Assembly (NCBI GenBank): GCA_964036195.1
Contig: CAXIWS010000742.1
Location: 1 to 64,000, forward strand
DNA: 64,000 nt
Direction: 5' to 3'
Origin: Sphaerolaimus hirsutus
Taxonomy: Eukaryota; Nematoda; Chromadorea; Monhysterida; Sphaerolaimidae
The notes under the pieces were generated by a model. That model was not told where the DNA came from, did no database searches, and worked only from the letters and a program-made list of their open reading frames with translations. The position numbers and the translations under genes were made by a program. Below, piece after piece: positions 33,841 through 44,600 of the stretch (position 1 is its first letter; every line of letters begins with the position of its first letter).

Positions 33841-35832
33841 TAGGGTGTCAAATTTCCGTTTCCGTTTTCCGTTTCCGCCTTTCCGCAGGAAAATTTTTTA
33901 CCTTTCCGTTTTCCGTTTTCCGGCAGCCGAAAAATTTTTACCTTTCCGTTTTCCGTTTTCCGGCAGCCGAAAAAATTTTACCTTTCCGTTTTCCGTTTTC
34001 CGGCAGCTGAAAATTTTTTACCTTTCCGTTTCCGTTTTTCCGGCCCATTTTTCCGTTTTCCGGCTGAAAAATTTTTACCTTTCCGTTTCCGTTTTACCAG
34101 GCCATTTTTCCATTTTCTGGCTCGATTTTCAGTTTTCTGGCATGTTTCCATTGTTTTTCCAATCTGTATTTATCTTTAATTGGCTCATCCCATTGTGTTG
34201 TTTTTGTCTCTTGGAGCAGCATTGACAACTGGGATTTCAGGGTCAGTGAAACAGGTGCTGTGAACCCAATTGGGTCATATGCTGATGCCAATAATTGATT
34301 CAAGTTTTGTCTGGTTTGTGTTGTGATGCTGTCAATTTGCAATTTTGGTGTTGATATTGCCAGCATGTCTGTTCGGTTATTTTATTTCATGCCCATTACT
34401 GCAACAATTTTATTCACCTTTGGACTCCTGTTGTTTTCTGCTATTTCATTCATGACTGATCTGGAGTTTGATAGCCATTCCCTCATGTTCAGAGAACATT
34501 GGTTAAATAAAGCTTTGACTTTGTAATATAGTTCTAAAGCTTCAACTTCATTCGTGACACACATGATGTTCATTCGTGACACACATGAAGTTATCAACGT
34601 AAATGTTGTTTATTTTCATTGCCAACTGGTTTCATTCCCCTTCATTTTCTTCATATTCATTCATGTTGTTTATTGTCACATTGAAATGGTATTTTATGAC
34701 TGCTCCCAAAATTGCTGGGCTGCAGACAAGTCCAAACAGTACACGTTTAAAACAAAGTACTATAAGTTATTTTCAGTTACTGGTTTTGAGGCATCTTTCA
34801 GCCAGAAAAATTGTGTGTAGTCTCTAGCTTGGTCATGCAATCCTATTTGCAAAATGCCTTTTCAATATCAGCAATTAATGATAGATTGCCTGCCCTGAAC
34901 CTCAGGAGCAGGCCCAGTGCTAATGGTGTTGTAATTGGTCCTCTAAAAAGGCACTTGTTGAAACTGGGCTTACCTGCCGACCCGTCGTACACGATTCTGC
35001 ATGATGTCGATTTGCCCGGCGTGATTACTGGCTGGTGTGGCAGGTAATGAATCCCCTTGTTGTCTGTTTTGTCATCACAGATCTCAATTATTCCCTTTTC
35101 TAGTTGGTCATCCAAAACTTTCCGGTATTGTTCAAATAAGTTTGGATCTTTGTTGAATCTTCTTATCAGTGATTTAAACCGCGCCAAGGCTTCTGCTTTT
35201 CCCGTGGGCAGGTCACTGATACTCTCTTTATACAGCCAGTCAATATAGTATCGTTTGTTGTTGTCGTTGAATTTTATGCTATTTATTATCATCTCCTCTG
35301 CAATGTCGTCATCAATTGCATAGGGGTCATCAGTGATTCCCACTGCTTCTAGGCTGTGAAATTGTTGTAGTGTCTCCTTTCCTATGGCCACTATGGCTAC
35401 TTTTTTTGATGATTTTTTGTTGGTTCAGTTAAGCTTGAACTACAAGGGAAGTTACAGGCATGATCCATAGTTGCAGAATGTACAGCTACCACAATCAAAG
35501 CCAAACAGGCAAACCTGCATGCAGGTTTTCCTTCTGCAAATTTGTCTATTACCGTGCTAATTTCACTTTATTTTTTTCCGTTTCCGTGAAAATTTTGCTT
35601 TCCGTTTTCCGTTTTCCGGCATTTCATTTGTCCGTTTTCCGTTTTCCGGCCGACAATTTTTTTTTACCTTTCCGTTTTCCGTTTTCCGCTGAGTGAAATT
35701 TTTTTACCTTTCCGTTTTCCGTTTTCCGGCAGAAATTTTTTTTTTACCTTTCCGTTTTCCGTTTTCCGTAAAGTGAAAAAATTTTACCTTTCCGTTTTCC
35801 GTTTTCCGTAAAAAAATTTTTTTGACACCCTA
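33841..35832. mobile_element. Non-autonomous hAT, TAGGGTGTCAAA termini, carrying a BEL/Pao pol fragment
   Basis: TAGGGTGTCAAATTTCCGTT at left, GACACCCTA at right; exact octamers GATAGGAG at 33833-33840 and 35833-35840. Subterminal TTTCCGTTTTCCG arrays at both ends as in 17527-19834. The interior 34170-35391 is a retroelement pol fragment absent from the sister copy, where a short unrelated spacer (19231-19425) sits instead. Confidence 0.92.
34170..35391 (-). pseudogene. BEL/Pao reverse transcriptase fragment inside a hAT element
   Basis: Minus strand. 35391-34843 reads ...KGIIEICDD and 'HYLPHQPVITPGKS', then RIVYDGSAGKPSFNKCLFRG and LSLIADIEKAF, the N-terminal palm of BEL/Pao RT (compare HILPHQPVITPEK and LVADIEKAF in the element at 39-48 kb). 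From 34842 the homology continues through FFWLKDASKPVTENN with stops; 34597-34382 carries NMREWLSNS and 34366-34094 QLLASAYDPIGFTAPV, which are RT thumb and connection. No protease, integrase or LTR. It is diverged from the intact element and broken by several stops and frame changes. Confidence 0.85.
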
Positions 35833-36395
35833 GATAGGAGGGAAAGTTTGATGCGCTAAAACTTTTGATTGGAAATAGGTATTGAACTCATTTTTGTTTT
35901 ATATGAGTTCTCGTCGTCTAAAGTATGTGATAGCGTGTTCAAATAAAAAAAATTGCTCAAAATTTGGCATTCAGAAATTGGGTCAAATCGATATGACCGC
36001 AATTGTTCATCACCAAAATGACCTCAAAAATGGAATCTCCAAAGATTTTTCTTCATTTTAGAAGTTAAATGAACCAAATTGGCCATGAAGTAACGGAGTT
36101 ATTGACGTTCAAAGTTTGCGTGTTCAAGGCGACACCCGAAAAAATCGAAAAATGTGCCTTTTTTTAGACCCACCCTATCTCGGGTCAGCGGGGTCGTAGA
36201 AAGTCGAATTCGATTTTCAATACCGCCCCGACCTGAAACATCATTATGTTAAATTTTCGTTAAATTTCGCCAAGTGGTTGCAGAGTTATAGCCATGCGAA
36301 CTTTGGCGGACCCCCCCCCCCCTAAAATGCTACCCCGAAAATCCCCTATGGTCACGAGTGGAGTCGAGTCGAGTCGAGTCGAGTTCGAGCCCTAC

Positions 36396-36883
36396 ATACA
36401 AGTGCATACAGTATTTTTTGAAAAAGTATATGTAAATGTATTCACCGCGTACTCGCTTACGCGTATTTTTCGAGTAAACGTACGTACTTATTAAACGACT
36501 ATGAATCTAAGTCCATCGATTTAGAGCCGAATACATGTTTAAGTTATCTCGAACCATAAAGGGAGCAAAAATCACGAAGTATGTACATAGACAACGCGAA
36601 ATTGCCGCATCTGACTGGTGTTTTTGAATTATTAAAAACAACAGCTCTATCCCGTCAAGCGAAGATGAATCGAATCAAGTCACAGTTGGAGTTGTTGTCC
36701 AGGAGACCGGTGGCAATGCTGAATACTTTACATAATTACAGTTCATAACAGTAATAAGAATGGTTAGCAATGAGTTTGAACTTGTAAATGGTGAGTAGTG
36801 ATGGAATGGCGCCATGGCGCTTGGCGCCCTTTAGTTTTCACATCAGTAATGGTGAAAACTAGTGTGTGTAGGCACAATCTAGG
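36396..36883. repeat. Second copy of the RT-associated repeat
   Basis: 36485-36735 matches 29516-29760 ('acatgtttaagttatctcga', 'ggtgtttttgaattattaaa', 'gaatcgaatcaagtcacagt') but leaves the RT homology at 'gctgaatactttacataatt', a junction shared with 51068-51087. Followed by a short TAGTGATGG/GGCGCC scrap (36797-36828). No intact frame. Confidence 0.65.
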
Positions 36884-37719
36884 TAGAGTTGTTAGAATTA
36901 CTGAACTCTTTAAAAGTAAACGTAAAGTATTTTTTACTCACCACAACGTATCAAAAGTATCAAAAATGTAAAATACTGATTTTACTCGTACTTACGCGTA
37001 AATGTGGGTACTTTTTGTGAATATAGAAACGACTACTTTTCTTCATACATTATGTAAAAGTGGGCACTTTTTCATAAACACTTTATGTGTACAGCACATG
37101 TATGTTTTTCTATAAGCAAATGATAGATAAAATAGTTTTCAAGGTCTCTCTATTTTATGAGATAAAAATCGTCGACTTGCTTGCACTTCTTTTGTCGTCA
37201 CAACCATTTTGATTTGGTTGCGATTTTTTTTAAAGGCACTACATCGCGTTGCGATTTTTTTTAAAGGCACTACATCGCGTTGCGAATTTTTTTAAAGGCA
37301 CTACATCGCCTATCTTTAATATTCAACGGAACCACTTCTGTAAATACCTAGTGTAGTCACTTTATAAATATGTCCCACATTGAATTTTCTGAAATACATT
37401 TTCTGTACGCGTATGCTTTTAAAATGTACGGTACAATCGCGTACGGTATTTTTTGAAAGAGTATACCGTATTTCCTCGAAATCCCCCCCCCCTCGAAATA
37501 CCCCCCCCTCGTTTGACCCCCCCCCCCTCTCGAGACCACTATGAAACAATCACCCCCCCTCGAAATACCCCCCCTCCAAATTGAGTGTAAAGAGAACGTA
37601 CATCACAAATATGGCAGTTTGTGTTCTGCGTAGTGCAGAACACACGTTAAAACAATGTCGGAATCACGTTAGAACAGTGTACATACCATCTTCATACTAA
37701 TATTAGTCTACAGAACCTT

Positions 37720-39030
37720 TGTGATGAAGCCACCGAAGTCAGCGTCTTCTACCACCGAATCCGGCTGCTTCAAGACCGTAGTGAGAAACGGCCTTTAGAG
37801 TGGTTGATTTCCCGTTGTTGCCGAACGTCCACTTGTCGACAGCCAAGTTGAGTTTATTTCGTAGTTGTGTGTTGAAAAGGGGTTTCGAGATTGTTTCAGG
37901 TACTTTATTTTGATCAGATACAGCGTGTTACAAAAGCGCAAAGCCTAGCGAGCTTCCTAGTCGAAGTTTCTATCGCTAGCTTATTTTGTTCACTTGGGGT
38001 GGGTCCGCAGACTGAAGTAACAACTCTCAAAGTAGCTAAGACACGGAAATCACGTATAGAAAAACAGCTACAGTAATTTCCTAATACAAATGCACAAATA
38101 AGACATGAATGCAACAAATAAACACATCTAGCCGAAACAGTTGCCTTATACCGCGCGTGCATACATTCAAACAATTATGGTAAAGAAATACCAAGTACAA
38201 ATTGGGCTAATAGAAAAACTATTAATCTTGAGGCGCGAAGTCGGCAAACTCGGCCGATTTACTAATTTGCTCCAATTTGTCAGAAAACATTGACGCACAT
38301 TGGAACTAATAAATTAGGGTTTGAAACTGTAAATAGTAGTGTAAATGTTCCTAATGACTTAAATAGAATAAGGTATATTCAACATAATAATAACAATCAC
38401 TTCCTGGAAACGTATATTTCATAATGGACAAATTGGGACTTGCTTAAGTAAATGGGTATAATAATTGAGCAGGGTTTGTAATATATTCTTTGGTATAATT
38501 TGAGCAGGGTATTTACCATAATGTCAAAGTAAATATAATATAACTTGTGAGCAGGGTTATGACAATTATACCTATGCGAAGGGCTTTGTAAAGTAAATGC
38601 TAGTTACACGCAGGGCACCATTTCTCTATTAGGACGCTGGCCTAGATAATTACGCAGCACGTAAATATTTACAAGATTTGACTTTTGTAAACTGCAAGTA
38701 AACTATGCAAATGTATATATAATCATGATCAGAAAATTACGGCGAGTTGAATGAGCCTAATTTTATATTAATACACCTAATAACAACTTATTTGACCTTT
38801 TAACCTAAATATTCCACATAAACCTATCAATAACTTATAAAACACTTTCTTAATCAAATATTCTCCATGGGTAAATAATATAGTGCAGGAAATACAATTT
38901 GATATTTTGCGTGGTAAATAAATATAGTGCATGAAAAGTAAAATAGTGCAAATAAGTAAATATGCGAATATGAGCCTAATTATCAATTCTCTGTATTTCT
39001 TTATCCATCCATTTTGCCACGGTCAGCACA
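37720..39030 (-). repeat. 3' LTR of the BEL/Pao element
   Basis: Direct copy of 49003-50313 at offset 11283. AT-rich U3/R/U5 not separable by eye. The end of the coding frame lies 42 bases outside it. Confidence 0.95.
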
Positions 39031-39072
39031 CTCCGGGCGGAAGAGTTGCTGCACCCCGTTGTTGCAGCAACG

Positions 39073-41640
39073 TCACATGCTGGTGGTGGTGGGCGCCAAA
39101 GTGATGAGTGGCGTTTCCACAGTCGCCTCGGTGGTGAACGTGGTCGTGCGCGAAGTCGTGGGTGTGCGTGAAGTTGCAGGTCCGGTTGTTGGTGATGCCA
39201 ACGCCGACCTAGCCTGATGATGAAGCAGGTAGTTGCCCGTGTCGCTTCCTGCGCGTTCGCGTGAGGTGAATTTGCGGATATCGGGCATGTGAACACTGTC
39301 TCTGTTCCTGGCTCTGACTTGTCCTTCATCAGCTGAACTTTCATCTGGCTGAACATATGCTGATAGTGACTTTGCCATTCTGTCCTCGGTTTCTGCTCTT
39401 CTGGCAAATCTGACGGACTGTGTTGAGTTGGATCTGGCTCTTCTCTTGATTGCTGGTCTCAACTCTGTCTTGCGCACTTTTCTTTGTGGATAATTGGTCT
39501 CTTTCTGAGTTGATTTCTTGATAGTGTATCTGATGGCTCTGAAGCATAGCCATATGCATTTGAATGGACACACTATGCATTTCCATATGCATGTGTATAC
39601 ACACGGTGGAATCACTGGTTTCCCTGTGGCAATCCTCCAATTGTACCACAGGTATCCTGCAGCTACAATTCCGGCTATCAGGATTGTGATCCCCAGCAGC
39701 ATTGCGATTGTGTTGATGATCACTTGAAAGGGTCCTTTCAGCATTCCTCCCATAAAGTTGGTGTACCCTTTTGACACTCCAGATATATAATGACCATATG
39801 CTTTGCCGATTCCTGCTGCTGTCTGTCCAATTCCAGCTCCAATGCCTTCTATTGAATTTCTGATCACTCTGGGATCCAATGACATATCTGCCGTGTAATC
39901 GATCAACTGGTTCTGCACATGCTCCAAATTCTGTAGTCTCTGAATCTGGCCTCTGACATCCATGAAATTGGTCGCTCTGTTGACAATGTTGGTGAACAGG
40001 TGAGGCGCATCAAACGTGAAGGCCTGCCATTGTCCTTTCCATGTCATTTCGATCGGAGTCTCTGTGACATGCACCATTCCATGTGCGGACTTCCACTGTC
40101 CATGCTCATTTCTGTACAGGTGCGGTGTGGTGTGGCTGCAGTCCTCTTCTGGTGATTTCTCCACCAAGTCTCTGCTGCCTGGGCTCTTGAACCACAAGGG
40201 CCCATCTTTGTCCAATCTCATTGGTGTGTATTTGTAGCATGTCTCTCCCACTTTTCCCGTTTGATAAACTATGTATGGCTGCACTTCCTTGCATTCCCAA
40301 AACATAATTGCTTCTCCAGCCCATTCTGCATGAACATCCTGTCTTCCCAGCATGGCTCGAATCCCCAGTGTTGGATCGATGCGGAAAAGCTGAGTCAACA
40401 TGTCCAGCTGGTTCTTGCGAAGTTGACATAGCTGATGCCATACAATCGCAAATTGTGCCTGAGTCATCTCTCTGACTACATGTTGCAGGAACTGAAACTT
40501 GGAGTTTCTGTCGTCCAATCTGGCATACAATGTTCCACTGATTGTCGACTCTCTTGCCTCCACTATCTTTCCTGGCATTGCCCATTCCACAGGCACATCT
40601 TCTCTTCTGTCAAACTGGATGAATACACCTCCTTGATCGGTGTAGTATGTGTCTCCTGGAACACATTCTGAGCCAATTGGCCTCTTTGTCTTGTTGCTGT
40701 GGGAGTATGCTGCTTGCAATTTTGATACAATAATTGTCTGGCCAGATATCTCTGATTTGAATCTGCCAATTCTCTCATATGCACATTGATGCTTGAAATT
40801 CTCCGTATCCCACACTGTGATTCCATAGTTGTGGTCTCTGCAATGTCCCATCATGGCTCTGCACTGGCTGAAATCTTGCAAGTCGCTGATTACAGTCTTT
40901 CCATCAAGTGAAGCCACGGTTCCTTCTTCCATGTAGAAGTTACTGATGACATTCTCTTTGTCATGGCAACACCATGAATATTCCACTTTCAAGGTTTGAT
41001 TGGTTGTCCACACTCTGGGCTCCATTTCCACCAAAGGTGTTCCTCTGAACATCTTGTGAATTCTTGCATAGTTACAGGCTACCACGCCAACTTGCTGGTA
41101 TTTCTCAAAATTGCCTGTAATGCCTTTTGCTCCCCAGAAACTGGTGTGTGTGATGATCTCTTTGATTCTGATGTAGCATCTATATGCTTTCTCTTTCTGT
41201 GGAATCTGTCTCTGTGCGTAAAGTGTAACTTTCATTGCCTTGACAAAATTCCTTGGTGGGATATGGCACTGCACTTCTTCAGGAACTGTAAGCGCATGTC
41301 CATGCCTCCCACTAGTACAAATTTGATACTTCTGGCTTTGTGAGCTGATCACCTGTTCCACAGGATGATCTTTGATTGCGTCTTTGAATCTCTCATAAGT
41401 CTGCATCTCTCTGACAGATTTTGGCGGCCATTCTGATGGCAGAGGCGGCAATCCATGATGCGCTGCCAATGATGGTGGCCTTACTGTCGAGGTTTCTAGA
41501 ACGTATGTTCTGGAAAATACTTCACTGTAAGCCTTGCTGGCTTCTCTCAGCGTTGCTGACTCTGACATGCCTGTCAGCATCAACATCATGCACAACATTC
41601 CAATCACCAGACTGCTGGTGGTTGCTGTGGCTTTCCCTGT
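39073..41640 (-). other. Envelope-like glycoprotein region of the BEL/Pao frame
   Basis: About 850 residues after the integrase and DUF5641-like tail. What is seen: an N-terminal hydrophobic segment (IGMLCMMLMLTGMSES) usable as signal peptide or leader, an ectodomain of about 600 residues with at least 14 cysteines (CCHDKE, SQCRAMMGHCRDH, FWECKEV, GETCYKY), then GIGAGIGQTAAGIGKAYG, a strongly hydrophobic 25-residue span, a tail CVYTCIWKCIVCPFKCIWLC suitable for palmitoylation, and a long basic, Ser-rich end. This is the layout of a class I-like or other single-pass fusion glycoprotein. BEL/Pao elements are known to have captured envelopes from different negative-strand RNA virus groups; which one here needs structure search. 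It is in frame with pol, without a stop between. Confidence 0.75.
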
Positions 41641-44600
41641 TGCACTCCTCAGGACTCTATCTGATACTGAGTTCCTCTGAGCAGGGTTTTGTACAGAGTC
41701 TCTGTTCGAGCTCTGATTTCTGACATGTTTCTGGACAATTGCTGGGTCCAGTAAATCCACTTTGACTGTCACTGCTGTCTCTGGGATATCCATTGTCTTT
41801 GAATTGATTTCCAGCGGATACAATTGATTGAGTGGCCTGCTGACCACATTTCTGTTGGCAGTTCTGACTTTTGCTGAACGAATCTGTCCATCTTTGCTGG
41901 GCTCTAACTGCTCGATGCGACCCATCCTCCATGCACCTCTGGGCATGTTCTCTTCATAAATCAGCACAACTTCATTCACTTTGGGTTCTTGAGTCGCTGT
42001 CAATCTGCCATGTTTGTGTGTCACCTGAGTCCTTTCCCTCAAGCTTGGGATATACTCTTGATGCCACAAGTCCCAGAACTTATCCAAAGTTTGCTGGGTT
42101 GTCTCCCAATATTTCTGCAGTTTCGCTGCGTTATCCATTCTGGGCACAAATTCTCCATCTTTGTCTGCGTCAAACTGTGGTGCTCCAATCTGACCTTCCC
42201 CTGTCAGGAAGTCTTTTGGCGTCAGCACTCTGAGGCTCTTTACATCACCATAGATGTAAGAGATTGGCCTGCTGTTGATCACTGCTTCGACTTCTGGCAG
42301 AAGTGTCAACAATTCTTGCAGGGTTAACATTCTGTGCCCCACAGCTGCCTTGAAATGTTTCTTGGTGATGCCCACCATTCTCTCATAGACTCCTCCCTGC
42401 CATGGTGCCATAGGAGTAGTCATATTCCACTGGATTTGTTGCTGTGAGCAGTAAGTCTGTACTGCTCCACTTTTGACCATTTCTGACCATTCCTTTCCAG
42501 TATTGATGGCCTTGTCAGTGCTTGAACTGAGCACCTTTTCTGTCAATTTGAATTGCGTTGCATTGTCTGAAATCACTGCCTCAGGCTTTCCGCGCCTGGC
42601 GATGAATCTCCTGACTGTGTTCAGGAATTCCTGTGCTGTCATGTCCAGCACACCTTCCAGGTGAACTGCACGTGTCACCATACATGTGAACAAACAGATC
42701 CACATTTTCCTGTGATCTTTGTCCACTTTGTACCAAACTGGTCCCAAATAATCCAAACCCGTGTACTGGAACGGTCTGGCTCTCTGAACTCTGGTTTCTG
42801 GCAAATCTGGCATTGGTGGAAGCTGGTACGGCTTCGCTCCCAATTTCTTACAGGTTGGGCAGGTTCTCGTCACATTGTAGATCACCCGTCTGCCCTGTGT
42901 AATCCAGTACTTTTGTCTGATCGCTGCCAATGTATGTTGCACTCCTGCGTGCATCAACTTCTCATGCTGGTTTCTGACAATCAGCTGAGTCACTGTAGCC
43001 GTTGCTGGCAACAGTATGAGTGGCACTGTGACCTCCTGTGGGTCTGTATGCTCCATTCTGCCGTGGCACTTCAGGATTCCATCCTGATGCATTTGCACAT
43101 TGAGCCATTTGATCAACTGCTGGTCTGCAGCTGCTTTCTTGCCATCCTGGCTGCCTTTGCTGTGGCCTGTTGCCAGAATCTTTGCCACTCCTTTGTAATG
43201 ATTCTGTTGCGTCACTTTGATCCAATATTTCAACGCAATCTCTCTCTCTTCAATACTGATAATTCCCTGTGGTTTTATTGTACCACAGATACTTTTCATG
43301 ATTTCTGACAATCCATTCTGACTGTCATTTCTGTTGCGCTTTTTGTGCATCTGTCGCACAAATCTCATCACGTATACTGTTGAATCCAGTAACTTTGTCA
43401 GTGACGAGAATCTCTGAATCTCAATTCCCAATGGATTGCTTTGCTTGCTTTCATCAGCTTGCACATTGCTGGCATCTGGGTCACTGACCACTTGCTGTGT
43501 GGCGCCCAGGTAAATTGGACTGGCTTTTGGGAACTTGAGCTCTCCTTTCTTGATTTCTGCCATTACTTCTGGCGTGACTGGCTCCACTTTTGGCTCTGGC
43601 CACTCTCCAGTCATTAGCCATTCTGGCCCCTTCCACCACAGGTTACTGCCTTCCAATTCTGACATATTCATGCCTCTTGTGGCCATGTCAGCTGGGTTCT
43701 CCAATCCTGCGATGTGTCTGATGTGCATGTTCTCTGTCTCGCTCTGAATTCTCCTGATTTCATCCAATCTGTTCTTGACAAAACATGCCAGTGGCTTCGC
43801 TGTTGTCAGCCACTTCAGACAACAGGTTGAATCTGACCATACAACTGTTTGACTGAATTTTACGTCCTTGAGCTCTTTGTGAATAAACTTTGACATTCTG
43901 CTGCCAATCAACATTGCTAACAATTCCAGCCGTGGAATTGTCACTTCTGGTTTCTTTGGAGCTAGTCTCAATCTGGAGTACAGCAGGCTTGATGTGCTGC
44001 TGTCATTTTCTGTTTTCTGGCATATGTATGCCGCTGCGCTGTATGCCATTGCTGAGGCATCGACGAAAATGTGCAGTTGTGCATCTGCACCACTCTGATA
44101 ATTCAAATTTCGGTTGAACTTGATCTGTCCAACTTTGAGCAACTCTGTCTCTAATTGCTGCCAAATTGCTGTCTGTTCCTCAGACAGGGGTGTGTCCCAT
44201 TCTTTGGCACTTGGTCCTGAATGCCATAACGTTTGCAAAAATCTCTTTGCTGGCAGTAGGACAGGACTGACGAGTCCCATTGGATCAAAACATCCCGCAG
44301 TCACCTTTGCAACTGTCCTTTTCGTGGGAAGTTTGATTTTCTGGTCAGTTTCTGATAATTGTGATTGCTGGACTGTTTTTGGCGTTTTCAGCCACATCTG
44401 GTCGCTTTCTGTGTCCCATTTCATTCCCAGGACTGTTGTGACAATTTCCTTGGCCACATCTGACTCTGCCAATTGCCAAGTAAAGCTCTTATTGTTGCTG
44501 TTCCATTCTCTCAGATTCATCTGTGCCTCTGTGAACAGCACTTTGGATTCCTGGTACAATTCAATTGCTTTCTGCTCTGTGTCCACACTGAGGATCAAAT

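Larger units (their letters stand above)
32956..36350. mobile_element. Giant hairpin (foldback) element, CATAGGGGATTTTC termini
   Basis: CATAGGGGATTTTCTGGG at left and 'ccgaaaatcccctatg' at right; exact octamers GTCACGAG at 32948-32955 and 36351-36358. Excluding the nested hAT at 33841-35832, the element is a near-continuous inverted repeat of about 1.4 kb: left arm 32956 to about 33600, right arm about 33715-33840 plus 35841-36350, loop about 110 bases. For example 'gaccatttctcagccgattt' (33532) pairs with 'aaaatcggctgagaaatggtc' (33757). No coding frame. Diverged relatives of an arm lie at 54660-55000. Confidence 0.9.
31784..36394. mobile_element. Left-truncated TAGGGCTCG hAT, split by two further elements
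   Basis: 31784-32155 and 32932-32955 align with 28988-29388 of the intact copy; 36351-36394 finishes it ('gagtcgagttcgagccctac'). The left TIR is missing. Insertions: CAGAGTTG hAT at 32156-32923 and the foldback element at 32956-36350. The right flank 'catacaag' resembles the CGTACAAG octamer of the 28505 copy, consistent with duplication of the whole locus. Confidence 0.75.

Noticed and set aside
39031..39072. Polypurine tract of the BEL/Pao element
   Set aside because: The coding strand here is pyrimidine-rich next to the LTR; no run of purines fits.
42661..43308. 215-codon plus-strand frame inside the BEL/Pao element
   Set aside because: Antisense shadow of the integrase region; low-complexity Cys/Leu/Ser content follows from the opposite strand, and it has no domain.
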